Shown here in pieces: positions 16,785-26,081 of a stretch of 32,424 nucleotides of DNA. How positions within the stretch are numbered: position 1 is the first letter of the stretch; each line of letters begins with the position of its first letter. The notes under the pieces are model-generated. The model ran no database searches. It had not been told where the DNA came from and saw only the letters and a program-made list of their open reading frames with translations. A program made the position numbers and the translations under genes. This DNA comes from a bacterium (lineage in GTDB: Bacteria; SZUA-182; DTGQ01; JAFGSM01). The stretch covers positions 1-32,424 of the forward strand of contig JAFGSM010000170.1 of assembly GCA_016934595.1 (NCBI GenBank), given 5' to 3'.

Positions 16785-19355
16785 TTAAAAAAGAAACAGG
16801 ATGCCGGCCTGAAAAAAAGGCCCTCCCAGATCGAGCTGGCTGTCTCCATAATTATCAATCCAATTATAGACCGCCTCCAAGGTAAAATATGTGTCTAAGA
16901 CCCAGTAATTCTCAGACATAAGCCTGGCATGTTTGGGATCTAACTGATCAAGAAGCACTCTAAGGCCCAAAACCCCGTGATAGCCGTATTTACAGCCATC
17001 TATATCCTTTTTGTCAAGCTTGTCTTCCTGATACCACCATATGCTTGGACCGCCCCCGATATAAGGGCTCAATACCCGGCCTATATTACGAAAAGGTATA
17101 AACCGCAAGGTCATAGAACAGGGGACCATCCTGAAGACAACATGATCTATAGACTTTCCCATGCCATCAGGTAAAAGCGCCATACCGTCCATTTCCATAT
17201 ATCCCGCTGCAAGGCCAATCTCCATATACGGCCTGTGCACCCATCCTATCTCCAACTGGACCGGCCATCCCCTGTCTTCCCCATAAACCTGTCTCGTCGC
17301 ATCGGCTTGAGGCCCATAGAAGCCTGCCTTAACGCCGGAAAACCATCTCCTTTTAGCAGGCGTATCCTCATTCCTGCCTGAATCGAGGAAAGATATGAAA
17401 CAACCGCCTTTTTCGTTCACCAGATCGGTCAAGCCCAGGGTCGGGCTTGGCGTCCCTTCAACCTCATCAGACCATCCTGAAATATTGCCAGCCTTGTCCC
17501 TCGCCCTGACCCTGATCTTGTATGCAATATGATTCTGAAGGTTCTGAATCTCTGCCGAAGGCGTCCCTTCAGCAGAATAACCGGCGACGATATATTGTTT
17601 CTGTGCATTGAGAGATTGATTGGGGTCGTCTCCTCTCCAGTATTCCAGTTCATAAAAATCCAGACTCTCTCTAAAATTCGCATCCTCAAACGCGGTCCCT
17701 TTCTCAAAATTGTCTGTAGATGCCTGCCAGCTCACAATGATGCGGCCATCTCCCACGCCAATATCCAGTCCTCCTGGCGCAGAAGGCGCATTTGCATCAA
17801 ACGCCAGGGCAATCTGTTTTATCACCCTTTCGCTGTCTTCTCCATTTCCATAGATCAATTCCCATTCTACTGTATAAACCCCCTCCCTGTTCATTTTAAG
17901 GCCAAAATCCCAGAAACAGACCCCGTTTGGGTCCACCTGATTGGGATTGTCAAATCCGACATACCCGCCATCCATGGCCTGCAAGGAAACAATAGAGGCA
18001 GAAGGCACATTATTCGGATCAAGCCAGTGGCTTTCCCCTTCCCAGTTGGGTTTCAGGAAGAATTTTATCTGGGGTTTCTCCTCTTTTCTATCCGGGATGA
18101 ATCTATCCTTCATAGAAAGCCCTGAGATATCTATCCTCGGAACCAGCCTTGTCAATATCTGGGCGCCGCTATCGTTCACTGTGCCTGCAAAAATAAGATC
18201 CCCGTCAGCAGGATTTTTGAATACCGCCATGATCCTGTTATTTGGGTCAAAGGGTGAGGATGGAACGCTAATCCACTCATTTCCCCTGTAGTTCTTCCAG
18301 ACCTTTCCGCCTTCACCGGAAATGACCGTCAGATAGAGATATTCACCCATAACCTGAGGCGGGTATATCGACACAATATTCGAATCGGAGAATGGGCCAT
18401 TGGGATCATTCGAAGAAAACCGCTTACCCCATTCAAAAATATCAGAAGAAGTCTGCCTGGATTCCCAAATGCACCATCCCTTTTCAGAGCCGATTATGGA
18501 TTCGGTAAGAAGCCAGGTCTTTCCCATATAAGCTGTCATAGAGATATATGCGGATATATCATCCACTTCATTGGCGCTGGATCCACTTGAATCGAAAAAT
18601 GCCACTTTGTCTAATGCATCCCAAAACTTGGCTTTAAGGTTGTAATAATAAAGCGGCGCCCCGCGCCCTGTCTGCCTTGTCCCTAAATAAAGCAAATCCC
18701 CGAAAGGTTCCAAAAAACTGACGGATAAAAGATTCGGATCGCCAAGCAGCATGTCCTTATCCTCAATGACCTGTGTGATTTGCCCACTGGCCAAATCACC
18801 CCAAACAATCCGGCAGCCGTAATCCCTCTCGCCTATCCCTATATATAGATTGTTGCCAAAGGAATTGCCGCAATCCACGCGCCATTTTGCAAGCTGCCCC
18901 GTATTTGATCCGATATTGACCTGGACCTCCTGATTCGGGTCTAAGAGTTTATACACCCGGCATTGCCCCCCATCATAAATACCCGCATAGACAGAGCCGG
19001 ATCCTGTGAAAAGCCTGTCCATCCTTGCGCCTTTTCCCTTAAATGCGCCGGATTCAGCCCACATCTTTTGGCTTTCCGTGGCCCATCTATTCGGGTCATC
19101 CTCTATCCTGGATGCCCAGAGGCATGTGCCGCGGTTAGGATCAGCCCTGTCAATGGAATCGGAGGTGATCAAATACAGATAATCCCCGTCAAAGGAGGCA
19201 TCATTAAAGGCACGGGCAGCATCCCCCTTCTCCCTGAAGGAAGAAGGATCGATCCTCACCCATTCACAGAAGCATACGGACCCTCGGATCAAAATAACCA
19301 TACATAAAAAAGCAAGGGAAACGATCCAAGTTGAAATCAAACCTTTACTTCTCAA
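16785..19355 (-). CDS. Large exported protein: propeller-like N-terminal region, FN3 domain, C-terminal outer-membrane beta-barrel-like domain
   Basis: Signal peptide; FN3-like APSAPGGLDIGVGDGRIIVSWQASTDN...YKIRVRARDKAGNISGWSDEVEGTPSP; C-terminal amphipathic strands ending GGPFFQAGILFLF. TTG start abuts the cdd stop. Confidence 0.75.
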   Translation of the reverse strand: MRSKGLISTWIVSLAFLCMVILIRGSVCFCEWVRIDPSSFREKGDAARAFNDASFDGDYLYLITSDSIDRADPNRGTCLWASRIEDDPNRWATESQKMWAESGAFKGKGARMDRLFTGSGSVYAGIYDGGQCRVYKLLDPNQEVQVNIGSNTGQLAKWRVDCGNSFGNNLYIGIGERDYGCRIVWGDLASGQITQVIEDKDMLLGDPNLLSVSFLEPFGDLLYLGTRQTGRGAPLYYYNLKAKFWDALDKVAFFDSSGSSANEVDDISAYISMTAYMGKTWLLTESIIGSEKGWCIWESRQTSSDIFEWGKRFSSNDPNGPFSDSNIVSIYPPQVMGEYLYLTVISGEGGKVWKNYRGNEWISVPSSPFDPNNRIMAVFKNPADGDLIFAGTVNDSGAQILTRLVPRIDISGLSMKDRFIPDRKEEKPQIKFFLKPNWEGESHWLDPNNVPSASIVSLQAMDGGYVGFDNPNQVDPNGVCFWDFGLKMNREGVYTVEWELIYGNGEDSERVIKQIALAFDANAPSAPGGLDIGVGDGRIIVSWQASTDNFEKGTAFEDANFRESLDFYELEYWRGDDPNQSLNAQKQYIVAGYSAEGTPSAEIQNLQNHIAYKIRVRARDKAGNISGWSDEVEGTPSPTLGLTDLVNEKGGCFISFLDSGRNEDTPAKRRWFSGVKAGFYGPQADATRQVYGEDRGWPVQLEIGWVHRPYMEIGLAAGYMEMDGMALLPDGMGKSIDHVVFRMVPCSMTLRFIPFRNIGRVLSPYIGGGPSIWWYQEDKLDKKDIDGCKYGYHGVLGLRVLLDQLDPKHARLMSENYWVLDTYFTLEAVYNWIDNYGDSQLDLGGPFFQAGILFLF

Positions 19356-19805
19356 TTAATCCTGCCCCTTTTTATTTGGAATGCCACCCAAGGCAAACCC
19401 ATCCATGCAATGATTAAAATCAAATGCGTCAGGCAGAAGATCGTCAATAGCCATACGTTTTAATGCGCCCTTTAAATTGGCAAGGACGATTTGTAGACCC
19501 GGCCCGAACTCCCATATCATCTGCCTGCATGATCCGCAAGGATACGTCAGCCCTTGGGTATCGGCTACAATAGCCAGAGTCTTGAACACCTTTTCTCCCT
19601 CCGAAATCGCCTTGACAAGGGCTACCCTCTCCGCGCATATCCCAAGGCCTAAAGACGGGTTTTCGATATTGCAGCCCGTATATATCCTTCCGCCTTCGCA
19701 AAGCAAGGCTGCCCCGACCTTGAAGCCGGAAAAAGGTGAAATCGCCTTTTCTCTTGCGTTTCTTGCCTTATCAATCAAAACCCTGTCCATCTCGGTATAC
19801 ATCAT
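19356..19805 (-). CDS. cdd: Cytidine deaminase
   Basis: SPFSGFKVGAALLCEGGRIYTGCNIENPSLGLGICAERVAL...YPCGSCRQMIWEFG. Confidence 0.93.
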   Translation of the reverse strand: MMYTEMDRVLIDKARNAREKAISPFSGFKVGAALLCEGGRIYTGCNIENPSLGLGICAERVALVKAISEGEKVFKTLAIVADTQGLTYPCGSCRQMIWEFGPGLQIVLANLKGALKRMAIDDLLPDAFDFNHCMDGFALGGIPNKKGQD

Positions 19806-19833
19806 TCTTGTCCTTTATCTGAAAACCCTATAT

Positions 19834-19915
19834 TCCGTCTTCAGACGGAATGACAAAAAAGGCGATTTTCATCCCCCTTTGTGAATCGAAGATTCATGGG
19901 TGTTTCGATTCTTGT
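19834..19915. repeat. Composite intergenic repeat (TTCCGTCttcaGACGGAA + GTGAATCgaaGATTCAT element)
   Basis: Shares CGGAATGACAAAAAA..GATTTTCAT.CCCCTTTGTGAATCGAAGAYTCATGGG with 28266-28336. Confidence 0.75.
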
Positions 19916-20043
19916 AATGCGGATTCTATCATATCCTGTTTCACAATCACAGACAAATTGCCGATCCTCATTTCGATTTAACATACATTCAAAAAAGTTT
20001 GATATCCTTTGGCAATGTTTTGATTATAAGGGATCCATCCTTT

Positions 20044-20868
20044 TCACAACAGGCTTTTGTATTTTTCCTTTTCAAGCAGGCATTTCAATGCATATTCCTC
20101 ATCAGACAACCCGCTTTCATCAAGGCATACCCCGAGGGCATTTGAAAAACCGCTGACCAAGGCATTCTTTATTGATGGCATATCTTTATCCCTTGCCGAT
20201 GTCTCACGGATTGAGATCATCTCAGACTCAAGCCTGCACATAATCCCTTCCTGTCTTGATCCATCCGTGTAGTTCAGCAGGTCAGCCCAAAGCCTCCTGT
20301 CTAAATCAACCATAAGGGTGCCCTGTTGAAGCGCCCAGTCATCCATCCGTCTTTGGGCGAAACCGGCCAGCTTGCGGCCTGACAGCACAACCTCGGACCT
20401 GATCCTTGTCAGGAAACAGGCGGGTGACTCCCTCCTTGCCTTGATCGAAATATCATTTGACGGCCTGCCGTTGTCCAGACAGGTATCCAACCCCAGTGAT
20501 TTGAGGCCCAGAATAAACCCCCGGGCGATCTTGAGATAACTCGGCCAAAGCCCGGAAGGTATCACCTTCCCTTTTGCGGGGAATACTATCGAAAAGCCCA
20601 GATCTTTATTATGGACAACAGCCCTCCCCCCTGTCATCCTTCTCACGATCTCCAATCCTCGGCCAGTGCATTCTTCCATACGGACTGTTTTTTCAAGGCG
20701 TTGGAGATAACCGATGGTTATAGCAGGCCTTTCCCATGTATAAAGATGAATCGCAGGGGGGGAGAGACCTCTTTTGCAGCTCTCCAAAAGGGCCTCATCT
20801 ACAGCCATATTATTAGCCGCTCCCCCTGCGCCGGTATCGATAAATCTCCAATTTTCAATAGGAATCAT
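20044..20868 (-). CDS. Lipoate-protein ligase A family protein (LplA/LipM-like)
   Basis: WRFIDTGAGGAANNMAVDEALLESC...IHLYTWERPAITIGYLQ...IVRRMTGGRAVVHNKDLGFSIVFP. Confidence 0.88.
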   Translation of the reverse strand: MIPIENWRFIDTGAGGAANNMAVDEALLESCKRGLSPPAIHLYTWERPAITIGYLQRLEKTVRMEECTGRGLEIVRRMTGGRAVVHNKDLGFSIVFPAKGKVIPSGLWPSYLKIARGFILGLKSLGLDTCLDNGRPSNDISIKARRESPACFLTRIRSEVVLSGRKLAGFAQRRMDDWALQQGTLMVDLDRRLWADLLNYTDGSRQEGIMCRLESEMISIRETSARDKDMPSIKNALVSGFSNALGVCLDESGLSDEEYALKCLLEKEKYKSLL

Positions 20869-20902
20869 GGCAAATTAACTCAATACAATAATACCTTGAA
20901 TA

Positions 20903-21046
20903 CTATAGATTCTTAATTTTATACATATATTCTCCAGTTCGGTCATATTTCTCTATCTTTTCAAAATATTTTGCCGACATGCGGGTATCACCCACTATTC
21001 GATAGTATTTTCCCAATTCAAAAAGGCTGAAGAGATCTGCAGGATT
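20903..21046 (-). pseudogene. Short TPR-like remnant (NPADLFSLFELGKYYRIVGDTRMSAKYFEKIEKYDRTGEYMYKIKNL*)
   Basis: Open frame on minus strand with a plausible TPR-like helical pattern but no intact gene around it. Confidence 0.3.
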
Positions 21047-21057
21047 TCATGAAGGGC

Positions 21058-21207
21058 ATGCCACATGAATGTATCTATATTGATGACATATAAGATTTTG
21101 AAGAAAGCGTCAGCCAATTAGGCATTAAAGGCATTATCTTCAAAGACCAGCCCGCCCTTAGAAAATCTCTAAATGCCCTTGGTGTCCATCTTAAAAATTT
21201 ATGCTAA
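21058..21207 (+). pseudogene. Remnant of a HAD-superfamily hydrolase C-terminus with internal stop
   Basis: Translation MPHECIYIDDI*DFEESVSQLGIKGIIFKDQPALRKSLNALGVHLKNLC*; internal TAA at 21091. IYIDD plus 'LGIKGIIF' plus 'L...L..LGV' matches HAD C-terminal patterns. Confidence 0.55.
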
Positions 21208-21249
21208 AAATTTTGCAGGCTTGACCAGCCCAGCTCACCGTCTGGGAGT

Positions 21250-21456
21250 TCATCCGAAACTGGATGATGGCGAACAAGTATTATCGATAGAGGATAGATT
21301 TTTTCCAGCGTTCCGGGAAGTAAAAACGTCTAGTTGTTTAGTAGTATTATACGAATTGCATTTTGGACAAGGTTCAGAAAATTTATCAACTATCTTAATA
21401 AAGAATTTTTCGAACTGATGTCCACAATCTTCACATATAAAAGAATAAATAGGCAT
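21250..21456 (-). CDS. FmdB-family zinc-ribbon protein
   Basis: MPIYSFICEDCGHQFEKFF...EPCPKCNSYNTTKQ. Confidence 0.85.
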   Translation of the reverse strand: MPIYSFICEDCGHQFEKFFIKIVDKFSEPCPKCNSYNTTKQLDVFTSRNAGKNLSSIDNTCSPSSSFG

Positions 21457-21610
21457 CTTTAAATCATCTCCCTTTTAAGATTAGGAAGAAGGCGCACATG
21501 CCCCTTCTCAAAGCTGAATAAAGTAAATAATCACTAATTGAATTGTAAACGTTCTAAACCCCAGCCGTTATGAAAATAATAAAATAATCCAAACAGTTTT
21601 GTCAAATTTT

Positions 21611-21722
21611 TGTCTCGATAATAGACCTCGTTGTTTATTTTCATGATTCGTGGCGCCACTAAGTGGCATGAGCGCTTGTCTCGAAAATAAGCCTCGTTGT
21701 TTATTTTCATGATTCGTGGCGA
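21611..21722. repeat. Direct repeat of about 45 bp, spaced 66 bp, carrying the intergenic hairpin element (copies 2 and 3)
   Basis: TGTCTCGATAATAGACCTCGTTGTTTATTTTCATGATTCGTGGCG and TGTCTCGAAAATAAGCCTCGTTGTTTATTTTCATGATTCGTGGCG (3 differences). Confidence 0.9.
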
Positions 21723-21749
21723 ACTGGAGGGCCATGTGTGTTTATTATT

Positions 21750-23138
21750 CTAGAAATAATGGATTATGGATGAATAGAGGGAATGTTGTTCAACCTCTGC
21801 GTTGATCCTCTGACCAAGCATAGATTCGGCGCCCATTTTTTCTCCGAAACGGTATTGATAGGCGATATCAAGGGCGAAATCCTTCCAGACAATGCCGCTT
21901 CCTATGCTTGCCCCGTAGAAGTCATCCACCCTCCCTTCGGCAGGCTCTGGATCATAAAAGATGCCAAATCTCAAGGGCACGAGAAGCCCCTTTTTATAGA
22001 GCAGGTATTCGGCCCCAAGCCGAATTTGTGTGGCAGGCTTAATGTTCGCCTCATGTTCGGGCTTATAATTGATAGGGCTATAACGTCCTGAGGATGTGAT
22101 CATTAGATACTCATCCCAGTGTGTCCGGTAGATATCCATGGAGAGTATGAGATAGTTGTCCATCAGACCCAGGGCAGCGCCTGCGCCGTATGAAACAGGC
22201 ATGTTTAATCTGGATCGGCTGGTATAATAAGATGGAGGGATGTAATCGTAGTCTGTAGGATCTGCAAGGTTCCTTGACATATAGACGTACTTTTGTGTAT
22301 GATCAATGCGGGCGCGGAATGGGGTCTTGATCACCCCTCCGATCTTTAGTCCCCCGTTTGTATGCCAGAGAAACCCGAAGTGGATGTTGAATCCGGAGAA
22401 TTCGTATCTCTCGTAAAGCTGGCCTGATGACCTCCACGGATATCCGAGCGCCATTCCCTCTCCCTTTATTGTGGATATGTTTTCCCAGTGGTTGGCAAAA
22501 AGCCTGTCAGCCCAGATATTTGCTGTAATGCCGATGGAAAGGGAAGGGACAATCTGGACTGCAAGGGCAGGGGAAAGCGGCGCAAGTGATCCTCGCTGTT
22601 TTTCATGGAGGGAATAATCCATGTCAAGGACGCCCTCGTCGTATACCTTCCAACGGGATTGCTCTTCGAAGGAGAAGGCATAGAGGTGTTGATGATTCAA
22701 TGAAAAGACCATAAGCCTCGAGAAGAGGCTGAAAGGTATTGCAAGGCTCAGATAGTTCAAGCGGAGACGGTCTTCTGAGAAGTCATCGATGTCTCCGGAC
22801 ACCGTGGATGTGTCATACGTCCTTCTGCCGTAATCATGAGAGATAACACAGGATATCTCTGGCCGCTTCAGGGTGATCAACCCTGAGGGATTCCATGAGG
22901 CTGCTGTGGCGTCATCGGCAATGGCGATAAAGGCGCCGCCCATGCCCAGGGCCCTTGCCCCTGATCCCACAGGATTCGGGCTTGAGCTTATCCTCATCTG
23001 TAAAAGGATCTCGGGGCCGCCATCGGATCCGAAGAGGGATGCAGGGAGCATAAATAAAAAAAGCAATACAATGGATAGACAACCCGCAGGATAAAAATTG
23101 GGGCTGATATGTCGAATTTTTTGAGAATGAACAGGCAT
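21750..23138 (-). CDS. OmpP1/FadL/PorV-like outer-membrane beta-barrel protein
   Basis: Signal peptide; GARALGMGGAFIAIADDATAASWNPSGLITLKRPE; C-terminal aromatic ...IIHYF. Confidence 0.85.
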   Translation of the reverse strand: MPVHSQKIRHISPNFYPAGCLSIVLLFLFMLPASLFGSDGGPEILLQMRISSSPNPVGSGARALGMGGAFIAIADDATAASWNPSGLITLKRPEISCVISHDYGRRTYDTSTVSGDIDDFSEDRLRLNYLSLAIPFSLFSRLMVFSLNHQHLYAFSFEEQSRWKVYDEGVLDMDYSLHEKQRGSLAPLSPALAVQIVPSLSIGITANIWADRLFANHWENISTIKGEGMALGYPWRSSGQLYERYEFSGFNIHFGFLWHTNGGLKIGGVIKTPFRARIDHTQKYVYMSRNLADPTDYDYIPPSYYTSRSRLNMPVSYGAGAALGLMDNYLILSMDIYRTHWDEYLMITSSGRYSPINYKPEHEANIKPATQIRLGAEYLLYKKGLLVPLRFGIFYDPEPAEGRVDDFYGASIGSGIVWKDFALDIAYQYRFGEKMGAESMLGQRINAEVEQHSLYSSIIHYF

Positions 23139-23286
23139 ATAATATCCTTATTTTTCCCATGAAGGAATATTCAAATTAGCGCCCTTCGGGCGGACTAAAA
23201 AACCTGCCCGAAAACCCGCATAAAAAAAATGAAAATTCCTATGCGATTAAATTAATAACCTTTGATAACATTGACACAGGGGATAT

Positions 23287-24462
23287 TCAATCCTCCAGGA
23301 TTTTTATAAAGCACAGGCCGGCATTCTCAAGATCGATACCAAGTCCCTCCGGATAGGCAAGGCCGCCTGTGATGATTAATTCCCCTGCATATTCGCCCTC
23401 TTTATTTATCATATCCCCATTGAGCCCTATCGAAAGACGGATTGCCTGCTTAGAGATAATCTCCAAAGGCAAGGCGCTCCAGGCATATTCCTCATAGATA
23501 TAAATATAGAACTGAGCGACATCGTAAATCTCCTGATCCCCTGAGACATATAAGGAGAACGTCAGGGTGGCCATGTCGATCGGGACATAGATATGTGCCC
23601 TGAACACGCCATAGGGGAAAAAAAAACCTCCGGGTGTGCCTGTGATGATCTCAGGGGAGTTTGCATCCAAGGGCGCAAGCCATGTGAAATAAGGCCATTC
23701 CCCGTCTTTTTCAAGTATATCGAGCGTGATCTGTTTGTCCTTTGTTGAATCCCTGCCCTGAATAAGAAGGGTGGCGGTGTCCGGATCCGATGCATTTTCT
23801 ATCCCGTCCCCGTCGATATCCCCTTCGATTTCTTCGTAATCAAGGGAACCGTCGCCATCCTGATCCTGATCGTCAAGCTCCAGGTAATCAAAGAGGATTG
23901 AATCGTTGTCCGTTAGGGATTTGTTCTTGAGTATGAGCGTGTCTTCCTCATGCGCCCCTTTTCGGATATAACCTAAAGGTATTTCAGTCGTTGCATCAGG
24001 GGCAGGGAAAAAAGCGGGCAGCATCAAATCTTCGGAAAGGGCAACCCCTCCCTTGATCAGGATAAGTTCCTGTGTAAAGTTTGTCACCGAGGACTTCGCC
24101 TTGACCCGAAGGACAGGAGATCGAAGGTCTCCTGGATAGTCAAAACTGATGCGTATCTCCTTGGGGTTATATGATACCTCCTGTGGCCAGATCCTGCATG
24201 GGAAGGATTGCCAGTCAAAGGCGTTTGGGTCTTGTGGGGGGGTAAAGCACACCACTTCCTGATTGATATTGGGATCATGCCCTGTGCCTCCTGGAAGCCC
24301 GAATTCGCTTGAACTTCCGTCGTTTTCTCCGATCCTCCAGACCGTTTTTGCGGATAAACGGGATGAAGGAATGCCTATCAACAGGGATATCAAGAAAAAA
24401 GTGCTTATGACCCCATACCCCTTGCCCAGACCACGTTTATGCCTGTTCGTGCACCCTGTCAT
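23287..24462 (-). CDS. Exported protein with Asp-rich Ca-binding-like (thrombospondin type 3-like) segment
   Basis: N-terminal hydrophobic signal; DDQDQDGDGSLDYEEIEGDIDGDGIENASDPD. ATG overlaps the upstream stop (ATGA). Confidence 0.7.
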   Translation of the reverse strand: MTGCTNRHKRGLGKGYGVISTFFLISLLIGIPSSRLSAKTVWRIGENDGSSSEFGLPGGTGHDPNINQEVVCFTPPQDPNAFDWQSFPCRIWPQEVSYNPKEIRISFDYPGDLRSPVLRVKAKSSVTNFTQELILIKGGVALSEDLMLPAFFPAPDATTEIPLGYIRKGAHEEDTLILKNKSLTDNDSILFDYLELDDQDQDGDGSLDYEEIEGDIDGDGIENASDPDTATLLIQGRDSTKDKQITLDILEKDGEWPYFTWLAPLDANSPEIITGTPGGFFFPYGVFRAHIYVPIDMATLTFSLYVSGDQEIYDVAQFYIYIYEEYAWSALPLEIISKQAIRLSIGLNGDMINKEGEYAGELIITGGLAYPEGLGIDLENAGLCFIKILED

Positions 24463-26069
24463 TCTTTTACCCCTATGACGTAAGCGCCATCAGGCGAGAG
24501 GGGGAAATTCCCCCCTGCTGGCCTTCCGAAGAACATGTACGCCGACTCCCAGGCCCCTTTACCCCCTTGCGCATTATTGGAACGGCTGATGCTTGTTACC
24601 CCGTTCGGGTCTTCGCTGTGTATGTATTCATATGAGGAATAGGGGCCTGTCTGTGGATCGTATGGAACGGGGCAGATATTGATCCCGGGAACAATTTCCG
24701 GTATGCCGGAAGGGAGCCACGACTGCAATTCCTGATATATGGTCTCAGGGATCTGCTTATAGATCATGTATCCTGTGCCGTATTGCAATGTAAAATTTTC
24801 ACCTCGCGCATTGGCGTCCCAAAAAAGCCAGCGTTTGTTTTCACGGTCATATCCCCTTATGGATTGCCAGTCATCCAGGAATTGTACGCAAAAATCATTG
24901 GCTGTATATGGATCATCAAGGTAGAAGGGGAGAAGGACCAACTGAGGAGATACTGAACATCCTATGGTATATAGGCAGGGGTGCGTACCGTTCAAAAATT
25001 CATCTATATTTACAAATCCGTCCAAATCATTTGTGTCTAGCCATTTTGGAAATATCCCGTTCGGATCGACCGCACCCTGCCATATATCATAGAGGATCTC
25101 CAGATAAAAAAGGGTATCGTTGGGATCAAAGGGCGGCGCAACGGCCTGGTCTATCCGGATGTCCCCAATCCTCGCTATATTTCTTTCCATTAGATCGATA
25201 GAAAAAGGGGGGATCAGATGGCTATTGGGATCGCCTTCTTCAGAGACTGTCAACTCGTATGAGCTGTTGCCATTGAGACCGTCTATAAAAAACCACCCGT
25301 CGATCCTTGAGGGATCAAGGGGGTATTCCAGGAATTCTCCTAAACTGTCCGTCATATCCTCCCTGGCGTCCGCCCCGTTTTTTACGGATATACGAATCCT
25401 GTTTATACCGTTTCCCTCCTGGTTTATAACACGCCCGTAAACCCCTCCCGACAGGGTCATACACGCAGGAGGCATAGCATGCATCCAGAACCTGTATATG
25501 AGCGCATTCGCATCCGCAGGGGACACACTGCCTGAAACGAACACAGGCTCAAGCTGCAGGGTATAGTATCCGTTCTGTGAACATTGCCAGGCATAGGAAC
25601 CGTTTTTGAGGTCCTGACCGCCCCATATATTGTTTACCCCCTTTGAATCGAAAAGTGACATGCGCACCTTGTTGTCCAGTTCCGTAACAGTATATACCTC
25701 TATGAAGAATTGATACTGAAACAGTTTCAGCCCATAGAAGTATATCCAGTCCCTGTCTGTGGCTGTATGGAACGTGCGGACCTGAGGCAGAACCTTTCCA
25801 TCGTCTATCTGAACGGCAACCGGTCTTGCCTGATCCGTGAGGTCGTCCGGCTCAAAACGGTCTGCGACCTTCGCTTCAATCTCTGAGGGGTCAACCTCTT
25901 CCATTTCCGGGGGTTGAATAACGTAAGGCTGGCTTATCCCGTCTTGTGCCGCAGCCCTCGAGTGAAAAAGGGAAATATCTGTTGTCAATAAGGCCACTGC
26001 AAGAAATAAAAATATATGAAGGTCATGTTTACAACACATTCTAAAGACATGTTTTTTTAAGGATTTCAT
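24459..26069 (-). CDS. Exported protein with PPC-like and carboxypeptidase-regulatory-like domains
   Basis: Signal peptide ending RAAAQ; ADRFEPDDLTDQARPVAVQ...TFHTATDRDWIYFYG (PPC-like); GGVYGRVINQEGNGINRIRISVKNGADAREDMTDSLGEF; EF/dockerin-like NDLDGFVNIDEFLNGTHP. Confidence 0.7.
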   Translation of the reverse strand: MKSLKKHVFRMCCKHDLHIFLFLAVALLTTDISLFHSRAAAQDGISQPYVIQPPEMEEVDPSEIEAKVADRFEPDDLTDQARPVAVQIDDGKVLPQVRTFHTATDRDWIYFYGLKLFQYQFFIEVYTVTELDNKVRMSLFDSKGVNNIWGGQDLKNGSYAWQCSQNGYYTLQLEPVFVSGSVSPADANALIYRFWMHAMPPACMTLSGGVYGRVINQEGNGINRIRISVKNGADAREDMTDSLGEFLEYPLDPSRIDGWFFIDGLNGNSSYELTVSEEGDPNSHLIPPFSIDLMERNIARIGDIRIDQAVAPPFDPNDTLFYLEILYDIWQGAVDPNGIFPKWLDTNDLDGFVNIDEFLNGTHPCLYTIGCSVSPQLVLLPFYLDDPYTANDFCVQFLDDWQSIRGYDRENKRWLFWDANARGENFTLQYGTGYMIYKQIPETIYQELQSWLPSGIPEIVPGINICPVPYDPQTGPYSSYEYIHSEDPNGVTSISRSNNAQGGKGAWESAYMFFGRPAGGNFPLSPDGAYVIGVKE

Positions 26070-26081
26070 ACGTTCACTTCC

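Noticed and set aside
23180-23192. CGCCCttcGGGCG hairpin between the porin and upstream exported gene as a terminator
   Set aside because: Stem is short and not followed by a T-run in the minus-strand direction; could be part of a repeat but not a confident terminator.
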